Notes under the pieces: generated by a model | Databases searched by the model: none | What the model saw: the letters and a program-made list of their open reading frames with translations, nothing else | What the model was told of the DNA's origin: nothing | Made by a program: the position numbers and the translations under genes | Shown: one piece after another, positions 25,163 to 35,619 of the stretch | How positions within the stretch are numbered: position 1 is the first letter of the stretch | Layout: every line of letters begins with the position of its first letter | Assembly (NCBI GenBank): GCA_030280995.1 | Contig: JASXTE010000008.1 | Coordinates: forward strand, 1,661,501-1,725,500 | Direction of reading: 5' to 3' | DNA: 64,000 nucleotides | Origin: Hemileia vastatrix | Lineage: Eukaryota > Basidiomycota > Pucciniomycetes > Pucciniales > Zaghouaniaceae

Positions 25163-25200
25163 CACCACAGGAAATCAGGGGGTTAACTGCTAGCAGTTCC
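25163..25200. mobile_element. left tip of a hairpin-tipped MITE (orphan end)
   Basis: Begins CACCACAGGAAATCAGGGGG and continues into the palindrome AACTGCTAGCAGTT (25,184-25,197). It is preceded by TAT, as in the complete copy at 19,702. The arms again differ from the other copies while the GCTAGC core is kept. No right end is found. The 260 bp to the right (to 25,460) hold TTGAGC-like words and nothing else I can define. Confidence 0.6.
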
Positions 25201-25460
25201 CTCTCTTTGAAACTTTCAGGAAGAGGTTTGGAAATTTTTGGGGAAATGTTTTGAATGAATTAGGAATCTGTTTTAAAGTTATATGAAAAAATTTTGAAAA
25301 AAAAGTTGGCCCTAAATTGAGCCTCAATTTATCCCTTCTTGAGCAGAGATTTGGATTTAAGTTGAGCATCACTTGGGCCAAATTTGAGCAATGGTTGAGC
25401 CACAACACTTAAAATACCATAATATTCAATTTTATATCTAGATCCATTTAATAGGGGTTA

Positions 25461-25534
25461 TCAATGTTCAGAAATCCTCAATTAGGGATCAGAAATTTTT
25501 TTCTTGGGATCAGACATTATTAATTGCGGAAGAT
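25461..25534 (+). repeat. left terminal inverted repeat region of the Harbinger-like element
   Basis: TCAATGTTCAGAAATCCTCA at the edge and TTAATTGCGGAAGATT at 25,520-25,535 match the complement of the right end with small gaps. The left end has about 30 extra bases between the two matching blocks. Confidence 0.65.
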
Positions 25535-25535
25535 T

Positions 25536-25567
25536 CTTATCCACTAGCCCCGGGGCTAGTGGATAAG
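25536..25567. repeat. perfect 32-bp palindrome next to the left TIR
   Basis: Arms CTTATCCACTAGCCCC and GGGGCTAGTGGATAAG join without a loop. It has no counterpart at the right end, where a shorter near-palindrome (CCGCAATTAATTTAATTGCGG region) occurs. Confidence 0.9.
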
Positions 25568-25849
25568 GAATCCATGATAATGCATTATCCTGCCTCTTAT
25601 ACCCCAATTTATTTATTTTTATTCCTGATCCCAAACTCATTACATTCATGATGGATTTTTAAGAAAGTCACATGACATATAATTTCTGATTCCATCCTTA
25701 AGTCTCTCCTCACTCTATGCTACTTAATTTTGGTGGCGAACACTTAAGTTTTTTTTCTATCTACACACTCCAACTGCACATTTGGCGGTGAATTCCCACT
25801 TTCTACTCATCACCTAAACCTTTTACCGACACCTATACTACTGACAAAA

Positions 25850-27033
25850 ATGAAGCACCTCTCTAATAGAAGGCTACTTCACTCCACTATTAATGCCATC
25901 ACTTTAGTTTTAGTTCTCTACTATTAATCTGACTCTTATTTGGGAGATGCCTTAGCCTAATTGTGTTTTATTTCCAAAAAGTGTTGCCTCATTTCCAGCG
26001 TGCCAAATCTTTATCATGATCCCTGATATGATCTCCACTCCATTCTCAACGTTCCCCAACTAAACTTCACTCAGCTATTTAGAACTTTACCCAATTCTTT
26101 CGTCAAACTTTATCAACTCATCTCTGAACATCCCATCTCTCATAACAATTCCCATAACAAAAAGTGTAATTCTGCCATTCAACTTGCTGTTGCACTATGT
26201 TGCTTTGGCTCAAATTGAAATGGTGCTGCTGTAAGACTTTTGGATAATCTATTTAACATAGGATATGGTACAGTGATATTTTACACCAAGTGCTGTATGA
26301 TTGCTATCCTTTTCCTCAAGTCTCAAACACTTGCTTGAAAAACTCCTCAACAGCAACTTGGATCCTCTCAAGTAATGCAAGCCAAAGGTTTCCCTGGCTG
26401 TGTAGGTTTTGTTGATGGCACAACTATACCTTTGAGTCAAAAGCCTGCTCATGATGGGAAACATTATTTTCATTGCAAAAAAAGGTTTGTTCAAAATCTT
26501 CTCCAATTTCTCATCATTCATGAACTAACTTTTAATCTTCCTTCTTGATACTCTATTGCCGTTCAACTTATATGTGATGTCAATAAAAAATTTATTTCTT
26601 TTCACAGTGGCTGCCCTGGATCATGTCATGACTCTTCTGTCTTCCAAAAAATGAGGATTTCCCAAACCACAGACTCATACTTTGACCAATCTCAGTACCT
26701 TCTTGCAGACTCAGCATATGCAAGTGGGAAGTACATTATACCTGCTTTTTGTGGTGCAACCTTAGAAAATGACACCAAAACTAAATTTAATTATCACCTT
26801 GCCCAATCAAGAGTACAGATTGAAAATGCTATAGGTATGTAAAGGGACAATTTTCCAGTCTTCATGAGCTCAGAATCCAATTTCAAAAAAAATTGGAGAT
26901 CAAAAGTGTGAATCATTGGATCATGACTTGGGTTATACTCCACAATATCCTAGATGATTTAAAGGATGAGTGGAATGATCTTTATGAAGAAGAGGATCAT
27001 GAACCAGTTCCTGCTCTCCCATCCCTTGAATAA
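25850..27033 (+). pseudogene. PIF/Harbinger transposase (DDE_Tnp_4 / HARBI1-like), decayed
   Basis: The N-terminal helix-turn-helix part contains SAIQLAVALCCFGSN followed by a stop, then NGAAVRLL and GTVIFYTKC, the HARBI1-type segment. The catalytic region has GCVGFVDGTTIPLSQKP (first Asp, near 26,407), a GCPGSCHDSSVFQK block (second Asp, near 26,630), LLADSAYASGKYIIPAF, and SRVQIENAIGM (Glu, near 26,821), so all three acidic residues are recognisable. At least five stops or frame changes interrupt it (for example after ENAIGM at 26,840). The frame resumes with an acidic tail (EEDHEPVPALPSLE) and TAA at 27,031-27,033. The start at 25,850 is the first ATG in frame with the N-terminal part and is uncertain. 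Confidence 0.75.
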
Positions 27034-28389
27034 CAAAATATTCATTCAACTGGCATATGCTCTGTCATTATGCCAATCACCCTCCACCATTTTTGGCACA
27101 CAACCCTTTTAATTTTTTGTTTTCATACTCTCCAAATTTTCACTTTGTATACTTTATTCACTTGGATTGGTATTCTTGTTTGTTGCATATTCATTTTTTT
27201 TGGAATTTATGGTGAATATCTCTTTTTTGGATGGCTCATTGGTTTTTTTCACCAGCTCAACATGACATCACATATTTTCTAAAATTGCATAATTTTTCAC
27301 TGTTTCTTTTTTTCATTCATTCCTCATATCCTTTTCCTATTCTCCTCCAACATCCCTCAAACAATTTGGTTTCATTTATTTTGTCACCCCATCTCTCCAC
27401 GTAGGTCATTTTATTCTTTTTTTTGATTTTTTGATTACCAATTATATTTTTTTTGTTTTTTTTCTGTTGATTTTCTTTTTTTATTTAAAATATTTTTGTA
27501 AGTGGTTATTTTTGATTTCAATGTTAAAATTAACCTTTTTTTTCTCTCCCTCTTTACTTTCTTTTTTAGCTCCATCACCCTACTCTTCATCTCTCCTTGG
27601 CATGGTCATTATCCCCCCTTTCCCCTATTTCACTTTTTTTTGCTCCATTTCATTGAAACACATACATTGCACATTCTTTTTGCATTTTACTTACTCCATA
27701 TTCAATTTCCCCACAATTCCAACATCAATCTTTCTCACTCTATTTTTGCTACTTTTCAATCAAGGTAAGTTTCATCTTGTTTTTTTCAAGCCTATATGAT
27801 ATCTCATTCCTTTTATGAAAACTTCATAATTAAATATATGTATGACTCTTATTTGGATAACAGTGAACTTATTAAACTCCTTTTGATCTCATCTTCATTA
27901 CCACTTTTCAAGTTTTTGTAAAATTTTTAAAATCAGACTCGGAATTGAGGTTAGGTTTATTCAAATCTAATGTTCTTTTTACTGAAGATTCTCCTGAAGG
28001 CTAATATTCATTTCCTACAAACAGATTTGAATTTGATTCAGTGGTTGCTGAGATATTGACCGTTAAAGTTGAGCCTTTTTTTTCCCAATTTAAATTTTTA
28101 TTCCATTTATTTATGTACCAAATTAGGGTTAGGTTTATTTAAATCACATGTCCTTAAACTGAAGATTCTACTAAAGCCTATCCCTTATTTCCCACAAACA
28201 GGTTTGAATTAGGTTCAGTGGTTTCTGAGATTTTGACCTTTGAAGTTAAGCCTTTTTTCCGAATTTCACTTATCTTATTTCACATTTTTTCATTGCATAA
28301 TTAGAAGATAAAGATTCTGAAACTCTTATCTGATTATTAACTAAATATTTCAATTAAATAGGCATATATTGATTGCTCAAGAACATCAC
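27034..28389. other. T-rich low-complexity interior of the Harbinger-like element
   Basis: Runs of T and C give long but meaningless hydrophobic frames at 27,070-27,800. At about 27,951-28,260 a unit of about 175 bp occurs twice (GGTTAGGTTTATT...CTGAAGATTCT...CAAACAG.TTTGAATT..GTTCAGTGGTT). No gene is visible. Confidence 0.5.
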
Positions 28390-28925
28390 TAAAGCTCAAA
28401 AAGATGAAAATTTTTGCTTATGGGACACTCTACCTTCCTTTAACTCTTTTCTTGCTCTCTGACTCAAAAAGCTCTATAATAAAGCATTTGAAAAAAATCA
28501 TGAACTTGCAACCAATGTTGGAATACTGAATTGGTTTGACTCAGAATGGGAAGATATCAGCCACTAATATCTTTTATTTTCTAATTTTATTATCACTCAT
28601 TCTGGATTCCACAATAGGATTCATATCGATAGGAATGACACCAATTTTCTTACTTTTGGTATATTCTCATATATCAATCCAATAACTGGCCAACCAATAC
28701 CATCTACAGCTAAAATCAAAGGACATGGTATATATCTTCCAACCACTGGTGCATCATTGATTTTGGATTTGGAAAAGGTAACATCGAAACTATTTGGAAT
28801 TCTTCTCAGGATAATCATCAAACAACCAAAGCTCCTCCTGGTTTGGAATCCTGTCAATATTTCACAAATTTTGGTTGCTCATTTCAAATCAGTCATAAGT
28901 TTATTAAAAGAATCAACAAGGTAAA
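28390..28925 (+). pseudogene. Tet-like 2OG-Fe(II) oxygenase fragment inside the Harbinger-like element
   Basis: Two pieces. The first (28,390-28,566) reads LYNKAFEKNHELATNVGILN and has an in-frame TGA upstream of it. The second (from about 28,597) reads ITHSGFHNRIHIDRND, an intact HxD metal site (His 28,622-28,624; Asp 28,628-28,630), then FGIFSYINPITGQPIPS. After a frame change near 28,780 the distal block has a WNSSQDNHQTT stretch (His 28,816-28,818) and YFTNFGCSFQISHKFIKRI. It aligns with the minus-strand gene at 11.7-12.9 kb through both metal-site blocks. In the family, HxD...H binds Fe(II) and the enzymes oxidise DNA bases or related substrates. This piece is too short and frameshifted to be active. 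Its gene lies between the transposase and the Myb gene. Confidence 0.6.
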
Positions 28926-29289
28926 GAAAGAAGGTAAAGTCAATTAATTTAAAAAAACTTTATCTAGATCCAAAAAGTATGGGGATTAGAGTTGTCATCA
29001 AAAAATTTATATAATTTCATAAATTTTTAATAAATATTTTTTATATATCAATTTCCTCAACTAAAGTAATGGGCCAATGACCTTTGTTTGTATAACAATT
29101 AATCATGATAACATTTATTTGTTTCATGGGGTTCCTCTAGCCTATACCTGTGGAAAGTCCCAAACTTTTGATTCTAGATTTGATCTGCATTTTGGCTTGA
29201 GGAATTTTCATTACTTTAAACTAGTGAAATTGATATATATTAGATATTTATTTAATAATTTATGTAATTATATTAAATTTTGATGACTT
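28926..29289. other. AT-rich spacer
   Basis: A 68-codon frame at 29,077-29,283 has no family resemblance. Nothing else is visible. Confidence 0.35.
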
Positions 29290-29700
29290 CCACCCCTTAC
29301 TTCAATAAAATGCAGGGGGGGGGTATTGCCAAATTTTCAAATCTGACATTCAAAATTGAAGACTTGTAAAAATTTTGGTGATACCCACCCCTTGCTTCAA
29401 TAAAATGTAGGGGGGGGGGTATTGCAAAATTTTCAAATGTAACATGTAAAATTTTTGACTTTTAAATGTTTTGGTGATACCTGTCCCTTATTTCAATAAA
29501 ATCCAGGGGGAGTATTGCCAAAATTTTTCATAAGACTTGTGAAGTTCTTGACTTCTAAAAATTTCAGGGATACCAGTAAAATGAAGGGGGTAGTAAAGCC
29601 AAAGTCTCATATAAGACTTTCAAGATTCATGACATGAAAGAATTTTGGTGATACCCACCACTTACTTCAAAAAAATCCAGGGGTTGGGGATTGTTAAATT
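29290..29700. repeat. minisatellite with G-runs, about 94-bp period
   Basis: Five degenerate units start near 29,294, 29,386, 29,480, 29,570 and 29,650. Each has CCCTTACTTCAATAAAATGC, a G-run of 4-9 bases, GTATTGCCAAATTTTCAA and TTTTGGTGATACC. The G-run length varies from unit to unit. The inverted relative is at 21,890-22,200. Confidence 0.85.
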
Positions 29701-29881
29701 TTCAAAGGAGACATGAAAAATTTATTTAAAAAAAGAATATTTAACATTGAAATACAAAAATTCAAGTAATAATTGATAGAGTAATTAAATACAGGAAATT
29801 ATTGTAAATTTTATGTACAAATAAATATGAAAAGTTGAATTGTAAGAGAAATAAAACAAAATAGTCATCAAACAATTTCTT

Positions 29882-31206
29882 TAAACATTCAATTTACTCA
29901 ACAGATTTATTAGCTTTAACACATTGTATCAAGAAATATTTCTTTTTAAAATTTTCTTCATGATCAAACTTTTATTTCATCTGCTCTAATAGGTTTTGAT
30001 GTTTTACTGTTTTCTCCTCTTTTTTGATTTTTCAATACTTAGAGTTAACTCAAACTTCTTCTCCTCCAAATCTTGGGCCCAATCATCCTTCTGTAAAGAG
30101 AGCTTGTACTTCCTCTCTTCCAAATCTTGTAGCCTATCATCCCTCCTTAAAGAGAGCTCGTATTTCTTCTTTTCAAAACTTAGATTCTCTTTAGCGATTT
30201 TCACTTGTTCTAGAGTGATAATAAAAATTAAAATAAAGTAGAAGAAAAGCAGAGTAAAGTAATAAGAGGTATGGTACCACTTACCAGCATCATGTTTCTC
30301 TAAAAATTTTTCCATAGACAAAAAAGGGGTTTGTGATGAAGTATCACTTTTTTGTCTTTTTTGGGAGCTGAAATTTAGACTACTTAAAGCCCTACGCTTC
30401 TTGTTCAAGGTCATATTTTCCTTCTCATAATTGTCGCTACCTTCAGATTCATTTGATTGAGGATCCTGGGTTTGTTTGTCAGCCTTTTAAGAAAAAAGAA
30501 AAAGATAAGTAAATAAAAAAAGTTGATAAGATAAGAGGGAAAAGAAACAGACCTGAGTTAGATTTGGTTGGGTTAAATCTCCAATAAGAGCTACGGAAAA
30601 GCTATCTAGATTGATCTCATTCAAATGAGGGGAGGTTTGAGTGGAGGAAGAGGATGGGAAAATATTTGCTTCAACATCATGTTTGGAGATAGGATCTTCT
30701 CCATCCAACATTTTTACAGGATTAACATTGGCTTGCTCTCCAAAAATTGCATCCATATCTTTAAAGTAAGGACATAAAAATTCAAGTTTATTGTCTATGG
30801 ATTTGATGCCCTTAGTGATATTGATGTCAGTAACCCCAAAACCAGTGAAAGATGAAAGAGCCTTTGCCTTCTTGTATTTGGCTCAGTAATTCTTGAAGCG
30901 TTCAGACATCTGTTTAGGCAAAAGATCAATCCTTCCCTTGGTCTTATTCTGTATTTCATTTGCCATTAGAAGGTAGCCATTAACTTTTGATGCTGGGGGC
31001 AGTCCTACTTTAGTCGCATACTCAGTACCAAAACGAAAATCATAGTTAGATTTGGTTTTCAGCCAGTTGATAAGAATAAGATGATCATCTTTTTTTAATT
31101 TAATGGTCTTAGACTTCTTTGCTGAGCGGGGGAAAGAGGAAGTAGTGGGATTTGAAGAACAGCTGGGTGATGGCTGTGTTTGAGAAGATCTAGGATGATG
31201 AGGCAT
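29882..31206 (-). pseudogene. Myb/SANT-like accessory protein of the Harbinger-like element, nearly intact
   Basis: The start is the ATG at 31,206-31,204 (MPHHPRSSQTQPSPSC). A Ser/Pro-rich leader is followed by a trihelix/Myb-like domain with KKDDHLILINWLKTKSNYDF and MSERFKNY. There, a TGA near 30,883 replaces what is probably Trp, and the frame continues with AKYKKAKALSSFTGFG and a CPYFKDMDAIFGEQANVNPV block typical of this family. Introns fit at about 30,553-30,487 (acceptor TTAAAAG) and 30,288-30,213 (donor GTAAGT, acceptor CTCTAG). The C-terminal part is a Lys/Glu coiled coil with repeated SLRRDD/SLQKDD units. It breaks near 30,003, while homology to 21,440-21,685 continues to about 29,882. 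In PIF/Harbinger elements the Myb-like partner binds DNA and helps bring in the transposase. Confidence 0.7.
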
Positions 31207-31600
31207 GTTAAAATATAAATGAAGATGAAAAGGAGAAGAAACAAGCAGTTCAGATAGCAAGATGAAAAGGAGAAGAAACAAGCATATGAGATAGCAAGAT
31301 GAAAAAGAGAAGAAACAAGCAGATGAGATGGTGAGGGGTTCTGAGCAGATATAATGGACAGGATGGGATGAGAATGTGAGTGTGCAGCAAGGTAGAAGGA
31401 ATATCCAGAGAGTAGTCCAAGATGTGGTTATGGCAGAAAGTAGGTCAAGATGTGGTTATGACAGAAAGTTGTCCATGATGTGGTTATGAAAAATTGAGTA
31501 AGAAAATGTTGGATAAGAGGTGAACATTGACATGTAAAGTGTCTAATAACCCAATTATTAGCAAAAGTAAGTGTGAAAGATAATTGGGGTATGCAGATTA

Positions 31601-31640
31601 TTTTCCGCAATTAATTTAATTGCGGATCCCTGAACATTGA
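31601..31640 (-). repeat. right terminal inverted repeat of the Harbinger-like element
   Basis: Complemented, it begins TCAATGTTCAGGGATCCGCA and ends with ATTAATTGCGGAA, matching both blocks of the left end. Three bases beyond it read TAC, versus TTA before the left end. Confidence 0.65.
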
Positions 31641-32131
31641 TACTACCTAATGTTGGGAGGTCAGGTTTGATATTAGTAGAAATATCTTAAATGTCACATA
31701 GTATACTAGGTCTGGAATATTATTTCAATTATCAATTTTAATTCCCAAGATATATAAAAAAGAATACTATTAAAGTCATTTTTTAAAATTTTATAAATAA
31801 AAATATAACTCTGTAAAAAAATTTCCTTATAATTTTAAATTTTCTAGAAAAAAGTTGATATTGAGCCCTTATCAATAGAAATTACTCATTGTTCCTTGGA
31901 ATAAAAAAGTATAAGACAATGTTCAAAAAATTTAATGTAGGAGAAAAAAATATATATATATTATATAAGGGGAAAAATCGTAATGTATTTTTTTAAAAAT
32001 TTACACTATTAAAGAAACTAATTTTAATATATTGGCACAAAACTTAGGCTCTAAAATAATGCGCTCTTTTTAATTATTTATCTGTATTTATTTATTATTA
32101 AAATGTGAGTCAAAATTAATTATTAACATAC
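31641..32131. other. AT-rich spacer
   Basis: No gene or repeat seen. The right part presumably carries the promoter of the SNF2-like gene. Confidence 0.35.
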
Positions 32132-34680
32132 ATGAAAAATTCAATTTTGAATATTAATCCAATATTATATATATTCTCTACTATATTCTCTTTCAAAACT
32201 TTGCTCTCACCCTCTCTTTCTTTAAACTACCACCATCACCATATAATTCATTTAATTAAAATTTCAAATTTAAGATGCATTGGACAATTCTCTTTAAATT
32301 TTAAACCTATTTTTCCAAAAGAAAGATCTGTCTTTGATGAAGTATCTACTCCAGTTATTATGCAATGAGGAAGATCTTTAGTTCATGTTTTTGGATTATT
32401 CAAAGAAGGAGAAGCAAAACCTATTGTTGATCTTTCTAACGAAAAGAGCAGCCAAATTGGACAACTACTTGAAGAAATTGGATCTGGATCTCAAATTTTA
32501 ACTGAGGAAAGGGCTTTAAATCCCAAAAGACCTTATTATTTTTGCTCTTACTTGGTTCTACTTTTAAGCAGGCAGTATAGAATGTGTGGCCTTCATTTTT
32601 GTTTGACTGATTTTATTAGTCAGGCTAAAAAAGTATTTCTAAATGCTCAAATTGGTTTGAAACCTATTCCACACTGCAATCCAACTGTCTTCTTCAATAT
32701 TCCTCACTATGTATTCACAAAACTTCTGAAATTTCTGGGAAAAGGGATAATCAAATGGCAAATATATCTAAACGTGGTATCAAAACAACTCTGAAAATGC
32801 ATCAGATTCAAGCTATCAATTTTATGATAGAAAATGAAAATAACTTATCCAAAAATTTAGAAAACTTGTAGAGGCATACAGACAACAGCTGGCTGAGAGT
32901 AGGTTTTAATAATTATTATGAACAATTTCTTGAAGAAGAGTTATCCTCTGCAGGAATTGGTTCAATTATAGCTGATGATATGGGCTTGGGAAAGACCCTC
33001 TGAACTCTTGGCCTAATTACTGCAACTCAAAGTGAAGCCAGACAATTCCGACTCTTGGGTGGTGGACAAGAGAAAAATAGGACATCAGAAACTCTCATCA
33101 TTTTCCCACTTTCAACATTATCAAACTGGGTCAATGAAATAAGAAATATCTTTGAAGATAATGCACTACCTTTCAAGGTTCTTTATGGGAAGGATTCAAG
33201 GAAAATTAATTTTGAGGAGCTTAAGAACCAACTAGTTGTTTTGACTACCTATGAGACAGCAAGTCCATCTTCTTCAAAGAAAACTCCTCAACCTATTCTT
33301 CCAGTAACTCATAAACTCATTTGGTACAGAATAGTTTTAGATGAGGCTCAGTAAGAATTCATTTGAATTAATAAAATTCTTGAACATAATATTATAAAAG
33401 CTGATGAAATGTTTAACATAATTTAAAAGTTTAATCAAAAATCAGAATATATTGGCCTTGGAGGCTGAGTATTGACTATTCTTGACAGGGACACCACTTC
33501 AGAACCAGACAACTGATCTTCAAAGCCTTATATCATTCCTCAGAATCAAAAGATGGCAAGAAATCTGGTTGTGTATTAATTTTCTTATAAATGGCTTAAA
33601 CAGAGAAAGCTCAAGCTCAAAAAAATTGATAAATACTCTCATGAATGTCATATGCCTGCAGAGGACTAAAGAAGCAATCCTATCACTTCCTCAAAAAATT
33701 GAGCAAGGAATATCTGTAGAATTATCAGAACCTTGGCACTCAAAACTTATGAAGCTTCAAGAACGTTTTTCTGAGTATCATGGGCCTTCTCAAAACACCA
33801 ACCTCCCTTGGGACTCAGCTAAGTTTCTCCAAGAACTGTCAATTTTATGGCAATTTTGTAACCACCCTTTCTACAAAATCCCAGATCAACCTCCAAAATT
33901 TCATTTCACATGGAAACATTCAGCAAAGATTATACTTCTAATCAGTCATTTAGAAACTTTCTTAAGGGTAGAAAGGGGGATAATTTGTCCCAAGGCTGTT
34001 ATATTTTCAGAATATGATGAATTTTTGGAAATGTAAGTAATTCTATTAATTATCTAAATAACTTATTTTTAGCTTAAACAACATTTCAATATTTTATAAA
34101 TTGAAACAGTATAAAAAAGGCTTTAGATGACCATGGAATTAGCTACACAGAGCTTGTACGAAAGTTGAGCATGAAAAAAGGGATGAAAATCTGGACAAAT
34201 TCAAAAATGATGAAAGATGTCAAGTTTTGCTTGGTACAATCAAGGCTGCAAGAGTTGGAATAGACTTGAGGTGTTCACAAAATGTATATATAATGGTAAG
34301 TCAAAGATTCTTTTATTGAAATATAAAAGGTTGAAAAGAGAATCAGTTTAAAATATTGAAACAGGAGCCTAATTGGAATCCAGAAGCTGAACATCAAGCA
34401 GTTGATCACCTGTATAGAATGGGCCAACAAAATGAAGTTCATGTACTCAAGTATTTTGTAAGCAGAAGTATTGAATTCAGAATTTATAAGATGAAAAGTA
34501 AAAAGATTGAGCTATCAATGTATGTGAAATTTTCTTTAAATAAAGTTGCATCATAGCTAAAATTATTTATCTGTTCTAATTTTTTAAGGCTAAGTGTCCC
34601 AAACATTGGAAACAAGAAATATGAGTCTGCTAGTATGTCAATTAGGGAGTTCATCAATAACTTACATTAGAATTTGAAAT
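32132..34680 (+). pseudogene. SNF2-family ATPase (Rad5/Rad16-like), decayed
   Basis: An ATP-driven DNA translocase of the SWI2/SNF2 type by family. The N-terminal part includes a VFDEVSTPVIMQ-stop-GRSLVHVFG stretch. The ATPase core has KMHQIQAINFMI, Walker A ADDMGLGKTL (about 32,970-33,000) followed by a stop, TLIIFPLSTLSNWVNEI, and the DEAQ/DEAH box at 33,343 exactly at a GTAAG donor. It resumes with LALEAEY-stop-LFLTGTPLQNQ (motif III, near 33,480), then CLQRTKEAILSLPQKIE. The helicase C half has CPKAVIFSEYDEFLEM, an intron at 34,034, and motif VI HLYRMGQQNEVHVLKYFV (near 34,405). At least four stops plus a frame break near 32,760 make it a pseudogene. A RING domain, usual in Rad5 types, is not visible. 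Whether it is a host gene or transposon cargo cannot be told. Confidence 0.75.
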
Positions 34681-34844
34681 TTGTTGAAGTATGTAGGAAA
34701 TTTTTACTGGGGCTTGACAATTAAGAAGTCTTAATATTGAGGGTTAAGAGAAGCAAGATATAATGAAAAATAGCAATCACTTGGAAAACCCCTGGGGACT
34801 GGAAAAGAACTAAAATGAGTCTCAATTGAGGATACCAAATTTAA

Positions 34845-35611
34845 TATATCATATAATGCCAAGTTCTTAAGTATTTCTCCTGAATAAGAGGAATTTTCTT
34901 GGATTTGAATGTGTTTCTGGTCAAGATTTGTGCAAGTCTTGAGAATTCTTCAGATCTCCATGGCAATAAAATCTGCTTAAAAGAACCTTCATCATCAATT
35001 TCGGTGTCTGAGAAACATTTGCTGTTTTTGAAAAGATTCACATAGATCTCACCACTTGGAAGTTGTTTAAGAAGGGGAGTTCGGTTAAAAGAGTTCTGAA
35101 AAAAGATTTTCAAATTTATATAAGCTTGTGTAAAAAGTAAGATAAAAATATTAGTTCTTACTTTCTTTTTTATATTATATTTATATTTTCTTATTTTAAC
35201 TATTTCACAGAAACTATCAGAATCTTTTCAGAGTCATAATTTATCAACATAACCTATAAACCAGAGGTGAAGAACACCCATTTGATTTAGGTAGGAAATA
35301 TGAGTAGAGTACATTGAATAAGAAACTAAATATTTAGTTTCCAAAGCTTTATCCCAGTGCTTAATGATAATTTTTGCCAAACCTTGATTCCACTCGTGAA
35401 ACCAATCAAGATTCCAAGCAAATATTTTTCCAGGAAAGTTGAATTGATGAAGAAAGTGGATAAAAGCATTGTGGAATATAGCAGGGATTTGTTCAGAAAC
35501 ACAGTAATTTTGTTCAGGATATGGCAAATTAATATCAATGTTGAGAGAGCTTATATTGAACAATGAAAACCTATGTAGTTTTTTCTTTGGTGGGGTACAG
35601 CTTCCATTCAT
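34845..35611 (-). CDS. small two-exon gene of unknown function
   Basis: Minus-strand reading gives a first exon with FAWNLDWFHEWNQGLAKIII and YSTHISYLNQMGVLHLWFIG, and a second exon with NSFNRTPLLKQLPSGEIYV, FSDTEIDDEGSFKQILLPW and a RS block. They are joined by an intron between about 35,235 and 35,105 (acceptor TTTTTTCAG). A 5' exon may lie upstream, since a TTTCACCTCAG acceptor occurs just before the first ATG. The amino-acid composition (Trp, acidic turns, no low complexity) looks like a real protein. I do not recognise it. It points at the SNF2-like gene, with the two 3' ends about 170 bp apart. No internal stop is seen within the exons, unlike its neighbours. Confidence 0.45.
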
Positions 35612-35619
35612 TAGACTGA

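Larger units (their letters stand above)
25461..31640. mobile_element. PIF/Harbinger-like DNA transposon with Tet-like cargo
   Basis: Terminal inverted repeats begin TCAATGTTCAG at the left (25,461) and, complemented, at the right (31,640). Both continue with a CAATTA / ATTAATTGCGGAA block (left to about 25,534, right from 31,601). Inside lie a PIF-type transposase (+), a Tet-like oxygenase fragment (+), a minisatellite and a Myb/SANT-like gene (-). Transposase plus divergent or convergent Myb-like gene is the known PIF/Harbinger layout. TTA precedes the left end but TAC follows the right end, so no exact TSD is kept. All genes are broken. Confidence 0.7.

Noticed and set aside
25200..25460. 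Body of a third complete hairpin-tipped MITE
   Set aside because: Only the left tip is present. No right tip with a GCTAGC palindrome and TGTGGTG end follows before the Harbinger terminus or after 31,640.
27070..27800. Hydrophobic ORFs resembling membrane proteins
   Set aside because: They come from T/C-rich low-complexity DNA (Phe, Leu, Ser, Ile only) with no start context or homologous block.
28621..28857. Minus-strand ORF of 78 codons
   Set aside because: The plus strand here encodes the Tet-like HIDRND block that aligns with another copy in the window. The minus frame is a shadow.
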